From assembly GCF_028309625.1 (NCBI RefSeq), contig NZ_JAQMHR010000002.1, positions 124,001 through 188,000 on the forward strand: a stretch of 64,000 bases of DNA, given 5' to 3'. This DNA is from Trichococcus sp. K1Tr (GTDB lineage: Bacteria; Bacillota; Bacilli; Lactobacillales; Aerococcaceae). A model generated the notes under the pieces. It was given only the letters and a program-made list of their open reading frames with translations. It made no database searches and was not told where the DNA came from. Both the position numbers and the translations under genes were made by a program. The stretch's first letter is position 1, and every line of letters begins with the position of its first letter. Below, piece by piece: positions 10,874-21,539 of the stretch.

Positions 10874-13225
10874 ATGATCAGAGAGCATGCGGCAGATTAT
10901 GATATCACGATGGGGAATATCCGTTATGCCGCGCCACAACGGTATTACGGCACTCGGATTTTGTTCGTGACCAAAGGAAGGGCGAGCGTGTCCGTCAATG
11001 GGGAAATGTATGCTCTGGATGAAGGGGATATCCTCTTCATCAACCGGAATGACCACTATACTGTCCGGGGCAGCGAAAACAATATCCTCATTTGCCTGAG
11101 CATCCCCAGCCATTTTTTCGTGATGAACTACCCGAATTACTTCCATTACTCCTTCGAATGTTTCTCGAAAGATTTAGATCCGGGGCGTGGGGATGTCGTA
11201 GCGCAGCTGCGCAAGTTGCTGGCAGAACTTGTGATTGTCCATTCCCGTCAGGAAGAAGGCAGTGTCCTGGAGGCCCACAGTATCCTTTTTCAGACGATGC
11301 TGCTGGTGACCCGCTTCTTCAAGAAAGAGGGGCCGCATACCGGCGCGGTCGAAGCGAGCGATGAACGGATTGCCCGGATCATCAATACGATTGAGCTCCG
11401 TTATGCGGAACCGTTGACGCTTGCGGAGATGGCCGAGAGCGAGTACCTGTCGCCTACCTATTTATCCCGTTACTTCAAGCAGACGACCGGAATGGGTTTT
11501 CTGCAGTATCTGAAGATGGTGCGGTTGAAGCATTGCGTGGAGGACTTGCTGCAAACGTCCGATAATATGTTCCAGATTGCCGTGCGGAACGGCTTCTCGA
11601 CGGCGAAGAATTTTACGGAAGCCTTCAAATCGGTCTACGGTCAGACACCGGTCCAATACCGGAAGGAGCATAAACAAGAAAACGGTGAAGCGTTCGGAGC
11701 CGTGACCGCCAAAACTGATACAGGGAAGGCATTGGATTCACCGGAAGCGTTGATGCAGTTGACCCAATATTTGGAGGAGCCTCTGAATCAGTGTGTATTG
11801 CCGGACGAGGCGCCGGGTGAAGCGTGCAAGATCGTTGTCGGAGACAGTGATGCCGAAAGACTATTGGCGAGTGAAAAGCATATTGTGTTCATCGGGGAAC
11901 TGAAGGAACTCCTGAACGAGCAGGTGAAGGAGCAAGTGCTTCTGGCCAAGCAACGGCTTCGCGTCGATTTTGTGGGTGTGCGCAATCTGATCGGCGGATC
12001 CACATTATTGCCGGAAGTCGAGACGGATGAGTTTGTGTCCACCACACCGAAGTACGCCAACGCCGATTTGGCGATCCAGTACTTGAAGGAACAGGATATT
12101 AGCCTGTACGTGAGGATCACTTATAAAGAAGTCATCCACAATGAAGAGCGCTATTTCAAGGAACTTGAAGGGTTTCTGATCCACACACTGCAGGTATTCG
12201 GTAGGAAGTTCGTCAACCAATGGAAAGTCGTGTTCTATGCGGAAAAAGAGACAGCCATCCTGTCCACGGAGTTGGAGCGCGTGTACTTAAAGCTGCATGA
12301 AGTGATTCGGAAATATGCCCATCAGTTGAAAATCGGTACATTCCTGCCATTCAAAGAGGATAAAGATAGTCTTTCCTTATCGCATCATTGGCAACTTCAC
12401 CAATCCGGAAGCATCGACTTCATCACCTACGATGCCGATCAGAACGAGGTCGTCGACTTTTCCGAAATCAGCGATGAAGACTTCCTGAACAGCCAAGACT
12501 ATATCCTGCGGAAAACGCAGAAGCTGAAACGTTTCCTGAAAAAGCACCAAATGCATCAGCCGCTATACCTGGAAAATTGGAACACATTGACCGGAAATAC
12601 GCGCTACACAAACGGGACTTTTTTCCGGGGTGCGCTGATCCTGCGGACTATTTTGGATTTGGGTGCTGAAGTCGCGGGTGTCGGTTTCTGGCTGAACACT
12701 GAACTCCATGAGCGCTACGGAGGGATCCATAACAAAGCTGTGGCGGGCTTGGAGCTCTTCCATTTCTTCAATGGCAAGCGGCCGGCTTTCTACACGCTAA
12801 TGTTCAAAGAACGGATGACGGGCGAAGTGCGCGCTCAGGGAGAGCATTATGTGCTGACCGAAAACGAAGAGGGCTACCAACTTTTGCTTTTCAACGAAAA
12901 GCATTTCAATCCGCGCTACTCAGTCGACGAGTTGTTCATGCGGAACCGCAGCAATGAACTGCACGTGCGGCTGGTCGGCATGGAGCCCGGGGAATACCAG
13001 GTCCGGAAATACCGGTTCGATCAGCAAAATGGCGGGCTCTATGCAAAGTGGGGGCAGCTGAACAGCAAGCACGGTATCGACCTCGAAGTGATGGAATACA
13101 TCGTGCAGTCATCCATGCCGACGTTGGAGCTGGAAGATGAACAGATCGACAAAGATTGGTCCTTCTATGCTTCAATGAGCAGCAACGCGATCCTGTTCAT
13201 CGAATTTCGCCGAGCGATCGGCTGA
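10874..13225 (+). CDS. AraC regulator fused to a GH39-like domain
   Basis: A 783-residue protein in three parts. Residues 1 to about 110 form a cupin-like sensor, about 160-270 carry two AraC helix-turn-helix motifs (for example LAEMAESEYLSPTYLSRYFK), and the rest resembles the glycoside hydrolase 39 (beta-xylosidase-like) barrel, as in the stretch LYLENWNTL. Known regulators of this architecture control xylan or other oligosaccharide genes; the hydrolase-like part probably senses sugar rather than cleaving it. GGAAGAGG precedes the ATG. It lies just after the beta-glucoside locus, same strand, behind a terminator, so it could control that locus, but its target is not shown by the sequence. 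GC appears higher than in the ABC genes. Confidence 0.85.
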   Translation: MIREHAADYDITMGNIRYAAPQRYYGTRILFVTKGRASVSVNGEMYALDEGDILFINRNDHYTVRGSENNILICLSIPSHFFVMNYPNYFHYSFECFSKDLDPGRGDVVAQLRKLLAELVIVHSRQEEGSVLEAHSILFQTMLLVTRFFKKEGPHTGAVEASDERIARIINTIELRYAEPLTLAEMAESEYLSPTYLSRYFKQTTGMGFLQYLKMVRLKHCVEDLLQTSDNMFQIAVRNGFSTAKNFTEAFKSVYGQTPVQYRKEHKQENGEAFGAVTAKTDTGKALDSPEALMQLTQYLEEPLNQCVLPDEAPGEACKIVVGDSDAERLLASEKHIVFIGELKELLNEQVKEQVLLAKQRLRVDFVGVRNLIGGSTLLPEVETDEFVSTTPKYANADLAIQYLKEQDISLYVRITYKEVIHNEERYFKELEGFLIHTLQVFGRKFVNQWKVVFYAEKETAILSTELERVYLKLHEVIRKYAHQLKIGTFLPFKEDKDSLSLSHHWQLHQSGSIDFITYDADQNEVVDFSEISDEDFLNSQDYILRKTQKLKRFLKKHQMHQPLYLENWNTLTGNTRYTNGTFFRGALILRTILDLGAEVAGVGFWLNTELHERYGGIHNKAVAGLELFHFFNGKRPAFYTLMFKERMTGEVRAQGEHYVLTENEEGYQLLLFNEKHFNPRYSVDELFMRNRSNELHVRLVGMEPGEYQVRKYRFDQQNGGLYAKWGQLNSKHGIDLEVMEYIVQSSMPTLELEDEQIDKDWSFYASMSSNAILFIEFRRAIG

Positions 13226-13242
13226 GCAGAATAATAATGAAG

Positions 13243-13275
13243 AAAAGGTTGTCTCCCACGAGACAACCTTTTTTT
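13243..13275 (+). terminator. Intrinsic terminator after AraC-GH39 gene
   Basis: Arms AAAAGGTTGTCTC and GAGACAACCTTTT with loop CCAC and a run of seven T. Strong rho-independent terminator. Confidence 0.93.
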
Positions 13276-13294
13276 GTCGCCGGATACTTTCGCC

Positions 13295-13566
13295 TTATCC
13301 GATTCATTCGGGTTATCGGACAATCAGCAGGACATTTGCATTGTGGTTGTCCGATTCATTTGGGTTATCGGACAATCAGCAGGACGATTGCATTGTGGTT
13401 GTCCGATTCATTTGGGTTATCGGACAATCAGCAGGACAGTTGCCTTGTGGTTGTCCGATTCTTCTCGATTATCGGACAAGCAACACAAATGCTCTCTCGA
13501 TGTCCGATTTTTTGCTTTTTTCGGCCCGCTTGCGGGCCATTCTTCAAATGAGAGGGCTTTCGGACA
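13295..13566 (+). repeat. Array A: 52-bp tandem hairpin units (TTGTCCGAT family)
   Basis: Hairpin units start at 13295 (one arm base changed), 13347, 13399 and 13451, each exactly 52 bp apart, plus a degenerate unit near 13500. Each unit has arms TTGTCCGAT and ATCGGACAA spanning 29 nt, then a nearly constant 23-nt linker (TCAGCAGGACN2TTGCNTTGTGG). Inside the last unit is a GC hairpin (GGCCCGC, GCGGGCC; 13523-13538). It starts 20 nt beyond the terminator of the AraC-GH39 gene. Read on the minus strand it has the loop pattern AACC-N5-GA shared with array B. Short open frames through it are products of the repeat. Confidence 0.9.
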
Positions 13567-13757
13567 AAAATCATCCGCACAAAATTGTTATTCCGTCGTT
13601 TTCTGAAAATGCGAAGACAAAAATCAGGCTGTTTTGCATAATAACGAGCCTTTTCTTATTTTTTTGTGGCGGTATACTAGCTGAGTGATTAAGAAACGTA
13701 GCATTAACCAACCTATATGATACTTATAAACAGTCAAAAATAAGGGAGCGCAAAAAA
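13567..13757. other. Leader region of the amidohydrolase gene
   Basis: AT-rich stretch with a possible -10 (TATACT, 13673-13678) and no convincing -35. I see no gene here. Confidence 0.4.
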
Positions 13758-14960
13758 ATGAACGAAGCGACCAAAAAGCAATTGTTCAGCAAGTTAGCCG
13801 ACAAACAGGACCGCATGATCGAAATCTACCGCTACTTGCATGCTCATCCGGAATTGTCTTTCCAGGAGGAGAACACGGCCAAGTACATCGAAGCTTTTTA
13901 TGCAGGGAAAGAGTGTGACATCCGCACCCATGTCGGCGGACTGGGGATCGTCGTGACCATCGACAGTGGCAAACCGGGAAAAACAGTCGCCATCCGAGCG
14001 GACTTCGATGCGTTGCCGATCCAAGAGGAAACGGGCTTGCCATTTGCCTCAAAAACGCCGGGAGTCATGCACGCTTGTGGACATGACGCGCATACAGCCT
14101 ATATGCTGATTCTTGCCGAAACTTTGATCGAGATGAAAGAACAACTTGAAGGGAAGATTGTTGTGCTGCATCAGCCTGCCGAGGAAGTTCCCCCGGGCGG
14201 AGCAATCGGCATGATCAAGAATGGCGCTTTGGAAGGCGTCGACACGGTCTTCGGCATCCACGTGATGTCACAGATGGAGAGCGGCAAAGTGTTCTACCGT
14301 GAAGGCAACGTTCAGACCGGCCGCGCCAATTTCCGCGTGAAAATCCAAGGCGTTGGTGGGCACGGTTCCTCGCCGCATAAAGCGAATGATGCCATCGTGG
14401 CGGCCAGCCATTTTGTCGTGGCCGTGCAATCCATCGTCAGCCGCCGTATGAATCCTTTCGATGTCGGTTCGATTACGATCGGCAGCTTTGACGGAAAAGG
14501 GTCGTTCAACGTCATCAAAGATTCGGTTGTGTTGGAAGGTGATGTGCGCTCGATGTCCGAAGAGACACGCACGCTGATCGAAAAGGAAATCCGGGCGAAG
14601 TTGGACGGCATCTCGGCAATGTTCGATGTGACCTATGAACTGGATTACGAAAACGACTACCCAGTCCTGTTCAACAATCCGGAAATGACGGCATTCGCAG
14701 TAGCGGCTCTGCAGGCTACCGAGCTGCCTGGGGTAGATGCCGTGGAACGCTGCGAGGCGCAGCCTCCTTCAGAAGATTTCGCTTATTATGCGAAGGAAAG
14801 CCCGAGCGTCTTCCTATATGTCGGAGCGGCTCCGCAAGAAGGCGAGGCTTATCCGCATCATCATCCGAAATTCCGGATTAATGAGGACAGTATGCTGATT
14901 GCAGCCGAAACCATGGGGACATTGGTTATTGATTACTTAAAAGGGAGCAGTGAAGAATAG
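13758..14960 (+). CDS. M20 family amidohydrolase / peptidase
   Basis: A 400-residue zinc metallopeptidase of the M20 amidohydrolase group (hippurate hydrolase, N-acyl-amino-acid and N-acetyl-diaminopimelate deacylases). The metal-binding run HACGHDAHTAYM lies near residue 103, the catalytic glutamates are in QPAEEVPPGG, and the dimerisation domain contains GGHGSSPHKANDA. Metals would be bound in the cytoplasm. It overlaps the following MFS gene by one base, which suggests that the transporter moves its substrate or product. AAGGGAG precedes the ATG. The exact substrate is unknown. Confidence 0.9.
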   Translation: MNEATKKQLFSKLADKQDRMIEIYRYLHAHPELSFQEENTAKYIEAFYAGKECDIRTHVGGLGIVVTIDSGKPGKTVAIRADFDALPIQEETGLPFASKTPGVMHACGHDAHTAYMLILAETLIEMKEQLEGKIVVLHQPAEEVPPGGAIGMIKNGALEGVDTVFGIHVMSQMESGKVFYREGNVQTGRANFRVKIQGVGGHGSSPHKANDAIVAASHFVVAVQSIVSRRMNPFDVGSITIGSFDGKGSFNVIKDSVVLEGDVRSMSEETRTLIEKEIRAKLDGISAMFDVTYELDYENDYPVLFNNPEMTAFAVAALQATELPGVDAVERCEAQPPSEDFAYYAKESPSVFLYVGAAPQEGEAYPHHHPKFRINEDSMLIAAETMGTLVIDYLKGSSEE

Positions 14961-16351
14961 TGGAAACCCAATACAAAGGCAATGACAAATTAATTGCAGG
15001 GATTATGATGGGTGTCGTCACCTTCTGGTTGTTCGCTCAGGCGATGGTGAATATCGTGCCGGCGGTACAAGCGGATTTAGGAATCTCATCAGGCATGTTG
15101 AGCATCGCAATCAGTTTGACCTCTTTGTTTTCAGGAATGTTCATGGTTGCCGCAGGTGGCTTGGCGGATAAATACGGACGGGTCAAATTGACGAATATCG
15201 GCATGATTTTGAGCATCATCGGTTCGTTGTGCTTAGTATTCGCGAACGGAGCAACTCTATTGATCATCGGGCGCATCATCCAAGGGCTGTCGGCGGCTTG
15301 CATCATGCCTGCTACTTTGGCCTTGATGAAGACTTATTTTGACGGCGCCGAAAGACAGCGCGCATTGAGTTTCTGGTCAATCGGTTCATGGGGCGGTTCC
15401 GGAATCTGCTCTTTCTTTGGAGGACTGGTGGCAACTTATTTCGGCTGGAGAGCTATCTTCGTGGTTTCGATTTTTGTTGCAGCTCTGGGAATGTTTTTGC
15501 TGAAGGGCACACCGGAATGCAAATTTGAAGCAACCGGCGATAAGAAACCTTTTGATTTCGGCGGCCTTATCACTTTTGCGTTGGCAATGCTGGCATTCAA
15601 CATTATCGTCGGTCAAGGTGCTTCAATCGGCTGGACTAACCCGATCATACTGGGATTAGGCGCTTTGTTGGTTGTTTCAGTTTTCTTGTTCGCAACAATC
15701 GAAAAGAAGCACGTGAACAGTTTCATCGACTTCTCGTTGTTCAAGAATAAAGCCTACAGTGGCGCTACTTTATCCAACTTCTTGCTGAATGCTTCTGCAG
15801 GGACGATGGTTGTCGCCAATACGTATGTGCAAATGGGCCGCGGATTCTCTTCTTTCCAATCCGGATTGCTGACGATCGGCTACTTGGTGTGCGTATTGAG
15901 CTCCATCCGATTGGGTGAAAAAGCTTTGCAAAAATTTGGTTCCCGCAAGCCGATGGTGACCGGCTCATTCATTGCAACGATCGGGATCGCTTTGATGGCC
16001 TTCACTTTTGTGCCGGGAATCATGTACAACCTGCTTGTGTTCGTAGGCTATGCTCTGTATGGCTTCGGTCTGGGTATCTATGCAACACCATCCACTGATA
16101 CCGCCATTTCGAATGCGCCTGCTGATAAAGTCGGCAGCGCGTCCGGCATCTATAAAATGGCCAGCTCGTTAGGCGGAGCGGTCGGGGTTGCACTTTCTTC
16201 CAGCCTTTTCAATGTTTTGGGAGTGCAAGGGAATATGGAAGTGGCCGGTTCTGCAGGGTTGCTGCTGAATGTCGCTTTTGGGACGATCGCTTTGGCTTCG
16301 ATTTTGCTGACGGCTCCAAAAGTTGCTGCGCAAGTGGAAGTTACGGAATAA
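14960..16351 (+). CDS. MFS transporter (DHA2/EmrB-QacA-like)
   Basis: A 463-residue membrane protein of the major facilitator superfamily with motif A (GGLADKYGRVKL) after the second membrane segment and an N-terminal half like the DHA2 drug/H+ antiporters. It starts with GTG at 14960, overlapping the last base of the amidohydrolase stop, with AGGGAG upstream. The tight coupling suggests it exports or imports an acyl-amino acid or peptide handled by the amidohydrolase; this is inference. A drug-export role is the main alternative. Confidence 0.85.
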   Translation: METQYKGNDKLIAGIMMGVVTFWLFAQAMVNIVPAVQADLGISSGMLSIAISLTSLFSGMFMVAAGGLADKYGRVKLTNIGMILSIIGSLCLVFANGATLLIIGRIIQGLSAACIMPATLALMKTYFDGAERQRALSFWSIGSWGGSGICSFFGGLVATYFGWRAIFVVSIFVAALGMFLLKGTPECKFEATGDKKPFDFGGLITFALAMLAFNIIVGQGASIGWTNPIILGLGALLVVSVFLFATIEKKHVNSFIDFSLFKNKAYSGATLSNFLLNASAGTMVVANTYVQMGRGFSSFQSGLLTIGYLVCVLSSIRLGEKALQKFGSRKPMVTGSFIATIGIALMAFTFVPGIMYNLLVFVGYALYGFGLGIYATPSTDTAISNAPADKVGSASGIYKMASSLGGAVGVALSSSLFNVLGVQGNMEVAGSAGLLLNVAFGTIALASILLTAPKVAAQVEVTE

Positions 16352-16388
16352 ATAGGTTTGTGCAAACAGACCAAAAAAAAATAGATAA

Positions 16389-16424
16389 AGGATGCAAAGT
16401 TAATGGCGGCTTTGCATCCTTTTG
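16389..16424 (+). terminator. Intrinsic terminator after the MFS gene
   Basis: Arms AGGATGCAAAG and CTTTGCATCCT with a 10-nt loop, then TTTG. It ends the amidohydrolase-MFS operon. Confidence 0.75.
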
Positions 16425-16484
16425 CGTTATAATTTTTGCGGAACACAATATTTCAGAGCACTATTATTAGGGGGGATACTAAAA

Positions 16485-17102
16485 ATGGAATTTATTTCAA
16501 TTGTGGAAATTATCGGAACTATCGCCTTTGCGATGTCAGGGGCGTTGACCGCGATCGAGAAGGATCTTGATTATTACGGAATCGGGATATTTGCGATCAC
16601 GACTTCAGTAGGCGGTGGGATCGTCAGGGATCTGCTGATCGATCGTCCTTTGCCGGCATCGCTGGAAAATCCGCTCTATGCACTTATCAGCCTGCTTTCG
16701 GCCGGCTTCGTAATCCTTTTCTATACGCACATCAGCAAAGTGGCGAAGAAGCTCCAGTTCTTTGATGCAATCGGGCTCGGGGCATTTACCGCCATCGGAG
16801 CGGAAGTGGCTGTGCGGACGGGCTTCCAGCAGTGGTACGTTGTGGTGACGTTGGCTGTCCTGACCGGAACCGGCGGCGGATTGATCCGCGATGTGTTCGC
16901 CCGGGAGATTCCTTATGTATTCCGCAAAGAGGTTTATGCGTTGGCTTCCATTCTGGGTGCCATTCTCTATATCGTCGTATTCAAGCTGGCCGGCAGCCAA
17001 ATGGCGCTGTACAGCTGCTTCTTGGCGACTGTTTTGATTAGGCTCTATTGTATGGAAAAGGATGTTCACCTGTTGAAGGTCGGGAAAGTCAACCTCCAAT
17101 AG
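16485..17102 (+). CDS. TRIC-type cation channel family protein (UPF0126)
   Basis: A 205-residue membrane protein with two internal repeats, each with the glycine-rich signature of the family: GGGIVRDLL in the first half and GGGLIRDVF in the second. This duplicated pattern defines the bacterial UPF0126/YicG group, related to trimeric intracellular cation channels. I start at the ATG at 16485, after GGGGGG; a longer frame from 16422 would include the -10-like TATAAT at 16428. It stands alone between two terminators. Confidence 0.9.
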   Translation: MEFISIVEIIGTIAFAMSGALTAIEKDLDYYGIGIFAITTSVGGGIVRDLLIDRPLPASLENPLYALISLLSAGFVILFYTHISKVAKKLQFFDAIGLGAFTAIGAEVAVRTGFQQWYVVVTLAVLTGTGGGLIRDVFAREIPYVFRKEVYALASILGAILYIVVFKLAGSQMALYSCFLATVLIRLYCMEKDVHLLKVGKVNLQ

Positions 17103-17187
17103 TCGTTGGTTCCACAGCTACGTGCATTATTAACCACAATTACCTAAATCAGTTATTTAGTACCTGTAAAGATTCTAACTGAAGGTT

Positions 17188-17233
17188 AAACCGCAGAGAA
17201 AGGTGTTCTAATGCCTATCATTGCGGTTTTTTT
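17188..17233 (+). terminator. Intrinsic terminator after the TRIC gene
   Basis: Arms AAACCGCA and TGCGGTTT enclose a 26-nt loop that holds a further small pairing (AGG, CCT), followed by a run of T. Confidence 0.75.
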
Positions 17234-17262
17234 GTTTTTAACGAACCAAATAGCGCATTAAA

Positions 17263-17353
17263 TGAAAGCGCTCCAAAACCGCTTGACACTTCTTTGTTGT
17301 GGCGTTATAATTCATTTAGTTAATATTTAGTAAAAATTACAAGTAAATATTTA
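17263..17353 (+). promoter_or_regulatory. gal operon promoter with cre-like site
   Basis: Perfect sigma-A promoter: TTGACA (17283-17288), 17 nt, TATAAT (17306-17311). A cre-like sequence TGAAAGCGCTCCAA (17263-17276) ends 6 nt before the -35 box. Downstream the leader holds AT-rich dyads including TAAATATTTA (17344-17353), a candidate site for a galactose repressor. No regulator gene is adjacent. Confidence 0.8.
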
Positions 17354-17379
17354 TCAAAAACAAAAAGGAGCGGATGAAG

Positions 17380-18543
<1,164 letters not shown>

Positions 18544-18555
18544 GGAGCGATTGGC

Positions 18556-20061
18556 ATGACGATAAATGAGACAGCGCATGCGATCGACCAAGTTATTGTC
18601 GATTTCGTGGAAACAGGCATCGCAAACGGGGAAACGGATGCGACGGACAGGATTGTGCTGCGGAATCTGCTATTGGCGATGATCGGCAAGGAGGATTTGG
18701 ATACCCAGCTGGTGCCGTCCCAAGCTTTGCTTGAGCGATTGGAGTTGCTGGATCTGTTAGTGGATTGGGCGGTCGCAAACGGTAAAATCGCGGATTACCA
18801 ATATGCGAGGGAAACACTGGAGGCGCAGATCATGTCTTTGATCACGCCGATGCCTTCCGTCATCAACAAACATTTCTGGGAACTTTATGAGCAAAATCCG
18901 GAAGCGGCCACCGACTATTTCTATAAACTCAGCCAGAACAATGATTACATCAAAACCCGCAGCATTGCCAAAAACATCGCGTTTCAGCACCGGACCGATT
19001 ACGGTGAACTGGAGATCACGATCAACTTGTCCAAACCCGAAAAAGATCCAAAGCAGATCGCACTGGCGAAAAACGTACCTGCTTCCGCTTATCCATCTTG
19101 CCAACTCTGCATGGAAAATGAAGGTTACGCCGGGCGCATTGACCATCCGGCACGCGCCAACCACCGCATCGTCCGCATGCCTTTGAACGGCGAGAAGTGG
19201 GGGCTGCAGTATTCGCCTTATGCTTATTATGAGGAGCACTGCATCTTTTTGGCTGAGGAGCACAAGCCGATGAAATTGGATAAGCATACTTTCGATAAGT
19301 TGCTTGGGATCATCACGCAATTCCCACACTATTTCGTCGGATCGAATGCGGATTTGCCGATTGTCGGCGGCTCGATCTTGTCGCATGATCATTATCAGGG
19401 CGGCCAGCATACCTTCGCGATGGCGGAAGCGCCGATCGAGTTGGCGTTTGAAATGAGCCGATTTTCGTCGGTTCAGGCGGGCATCGTCAAGTGGCCGATG
19501 TCCGTCATTCGACTTTCTGGAAAAGATCAAATGGAGTTGGCTGAGGCGGCAACCTTTATCCTGGATGCATGGCGGGGGTATTCGGATGAAGCGGCTGACA
19601 TCCTTGCGGCAACCGATGGCACCCCGCACAATACGATCACGCCGATTGCACGCATGAAGGACGGATTTTTCGAACTGGATCTGGTGCTGCGGAACAACCG
19701 GACTTCGCAGGAATTCCCGGACGGCATTTTCCATCCGCATCCGGATGTTCAGAACATCAAAAAAGAGAACATCGGTTTGATCGAAGTGATGGGGCTGGCC
19801 ATTTTGCCGCCGCGTTTGAAGGATGAATTGATGGAAATCGAGAATCATCTTAAAGGAGAATCAGTGGAGATTGTGCCTTATCATAAGGAGTGGGTCGCTG
19901 GTTTGGTGGATAAGAAGATCCGCAGCGGTGCAGATGCCGCGGATGTGGTACAGGAAGCGGTAGGCGAAGCCTTTTTACGGGTGCTTGAGGATGCCGGTGT
20001 GTTCAAACGCACCCCTGAAGGCCAGCTAGCATTCCGCCGTTTCGTCGAACAGTTGCGTTGA
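18556..20061 (+). CDS. galT: UDP-glucose--hexose-1-phosphate uridylyltransferase
   Basis: A 501-residue GalT of the long Firmicutes type (GalT class II), not the shorter HIT-type of E. coli. It exchanges UMP between UDP-glucose and galactose 1-phosphate. The conserved regions around SQNNDYIKTRSIAKNI and GGSILSHDHYQGG, with its histidines, are clear. AAGGAG lies 9 nt before the ATG, and the gene follows galK by 12 nt. Long open frames on the other strand here are compositional shadows. Confidence 0.95.
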   Translation: MTINETAHAIDQVIVDFVETGIANGETDATDRIVLRNLLLAMIGKEDLDTQLVPSQALLERLELLDLLVDWAVANGKIADYQYARETLEAQIMSLITPMPSVINKHFWELYEQNPEAATDYFYKLSQNNDYIKTRSIAKNIAFQHRTDYGELEITINLSKPEKDPKQIALAKNVPASAYPSCQLCMENEGYAGRIDHPARANHRIVRMPLNGEKWGLQYSPYAYYEEHCIFLAEEHKPMKLDKHTFDKLLGIITQFPHYFVGSNADLPIVGGSILSHDHYQGGQHTFAMAEAPIELAFEMSRFSSVQAGIVKWPMSVIRLSGKDQMELAEAATFILDAWRGYSDEAADILAATDGTPHNTITPIARMKDGFFELDLVLRNNRTSQEFPDGIFHPHPDVQNIKKENIGLIEVMGLAILPPRLKDELMEIENHLKGESVEIVPYHKEWVAGLVDKKIRSGADAADVVQEAVGEAFLRVLEDAGVFKRTPEGQLAFRRFVEQLR

Positions 20062-20088
20062 ATTTTGGAATGAGAGTGGAGGAATCAT

Positions 20089-21099
20089 ATGTCAGTATTA
20101 GTAACAGGCGGAGCCGGATATATCGGCAGCCATACCGTAGTGGAATTATTGAAAGCAGGTCAAGAGGTGGTCATCGTCGACAACTACTCCAACAGCAACC
20201 CGGAAGTATTGAACCGGATCAAAACGATCACGGGCAAAGCACCGACTTTCTATGAAGTGGACGTGCTGGACCGCGAGGCACTGGAAGCCGTCTTCGCAAA
20301 AGAGGATATCGATTCCGTCATCCATTTTGCAGGCTATAAGGCTGTCGGCGAATCCGTTGCGAAACCGATCGAATACTACCACAACAACATCACGAGCTCT
20401 CTTGTCTTGTGCGATGTGATGCGCAACCATGGCGTGAAGAAGATAGTCTTCAGCTCTTCAGCAACAGTCTATGGCATGAAAAATGTGTCGCCGCTGACGG
20501 AGGGCCTACCGACAAGCGCAACGAACCCTTACGGCTACACAAAAGTCATGATCGAACAGATCCTCCAGGACGTGGCGTTCGCCGATTCCGAGTGGAGCAT
20601 CGCTTTGCTGCGCTACTTCAACCCGATCGGAGCGCATGAATCCGGTCTGATCGGCGAAGACCCGACCGGCATCCCGAACAACCTGATGCCTTACATCACG
20701 CAAGTGGCGGTCGGCAAATTGCCGCGCCTGAGCGTGTTCGGGGACGATTATGATACACCGGACGGCACCGGCGTGCGCGATTACATCCACGTCGTCGACT
20801 TGGCGCTGGGCCACATCAAAGCTTTGGACAAGATCAAGGAAACTGATGGCGTCGGCATCTACAACCTCGGCACTGGCATCGGCTACAGCGTGTTGGATTT
20901 GGTGCACAACTTCGAGGAAGCCAATAGCGTCAAGATCCCTTATGTGATCGTCGACAGACGCCCTGGCGACGTCGGTACCTGCTACTCGGATGCGACCAAA
21001 GCGGAAGTAGAGTTAGGGTGGACAGCCCAGAAGACATTGGCGGACATGTGCCGCGACTCCTGGAACTGGCAAAATAAAAACCCGAACGGCTACGAATAA
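20089..21099 (+). CDS. galE: UDP-glucose 4-epimerase
   Basis: A 336-residue short-chain dehydrogenase-fold enzyme. The NAD-binding GGAGYIGSH is at residues 7-15, the catalytic serine region SSSATVYG near 122, and the Tyr-Lys pair in YGYTK near 148. It interconverts UDP-galactose and UDP-glucose and completes the pathway. GGAGG precedes the ATG. The operon has no galM or transporter nearby. It ends with a strong terminator. Confidence 0.96.
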   Translation: MSVLVTGGAGYIGSHTVVELLKAGQEVVIVDNYSNSNPEVLNRIKTITGKAPTFYEVDVLDREALEAVFAKEDIDSVIHFAGYKAVGESVAKPIEYYHNNITSSLVLCDVMRNHGVKKIVFSSSATVYGMKNVSPLTEGLPTSATNPYGYTKVMIEQILQDVAFADSEWSIALLRYFNPIGAHESGLIGEDPTGIPNNLMPYITQVAVGKLPRLSVFGDDYDTPDGTGVRDYIHVVDLALGHIKALDKIKETDGVGIYNLGTGIGYSVLDLVHNFEEANSVKIPYVIVDRRPGDVGTCYSDATKAEVELGWTAQKTLADMCRDSWNWQNKNPNGYE

Positions 21100-21100
21100 G

Positions 21101-21145
21101 AAAGTGAAGGACAGCCCCGATTTGTTGGGGCTGTCCTTCACTTTT
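21101..21145 (+). terminator. Bidirectional terminator between galE and the rhamnose regulator
   Basis: A near-perfect 18-bp stem, arms 21101-21118 and 21127-21144 (AGTGAAGGACAGCCCC and its complement), with TTT on one side and AAA on the other. Confidence 0.93.
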
Positions 21146-21183
21146 TCAGTTATTTTGGGTAGATTTGGTTTGAGTGTTTGGAG

Positions 21184-21524
21184 TTGTCGGATAACCAGGA
21201 AGAATCCGAAAACCGGCAAACGTATGAACTTGGGGTTGTCGGATAACCAGGAAGAATCCGACAACCGGCAGGCGTGTGCACTTGGGGTTGTCGGATAACC
21301 GAGAAGAATCCGACAACCGGCAGGCGTGTGCACTTGGGGTTGTCGGATAACCGAGAAGAATCCGACAACCGGCAGGCGTGTGCACTTGGGGTTGTCGGAT
21401 AATCGCGAAGAATCCGACAACCGGCAAGCGTATGAACCGGGACTTGTCGGATAACCAAGAAGAATCCGACAACCGGCAAACGTATGAATCGGGACTTGTC
21501 CGATAATCGGTAAGAATCGGACAA
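21184..21524 (+). repeat. Array B: seven 52-bp hairpin units (TTGTCGGAT family)
   Basis: Seven units start at 21184, 21236, 21288, 21340, 21392, 21444 and 21496, each exactly 52 bp apart. A unit is a 29-nt hairpin with arms TTGTCGGAT and ATCCGACAA around the loop AACC-N5-GA, plus a 23-nt linker such as CCGGCAGGCGTGTGCACTTG. The last unit instead has TTGTCCGAT and ATCGGACAA, the array A version, so both stem positions changed together. The array lies between convergent galE and the AraC gene, 40 nt beyond the terminator. The three middle units are almost identical; the outer ones vary in the linker. Confidence 0.93.
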
Positions 21525-21539
21525 CCGGGCAAGCATATG

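Noticed and set aside
13156-13688. Overlapping open frames of 110-131 codons through array A
   Set aside because: They encode repeated LSDNQQD-type runs produced by the 52-bp unit in several frames and lack ribosome sites.
18757-19848. 363-codon frame antisense to galT, and similar long antisense frames over rhaB, metE, araC and UlaG-like genes
   Set aside because: They lie opposite clear enzymes, have no ribosome sites and reflect codon bias of the real genes.
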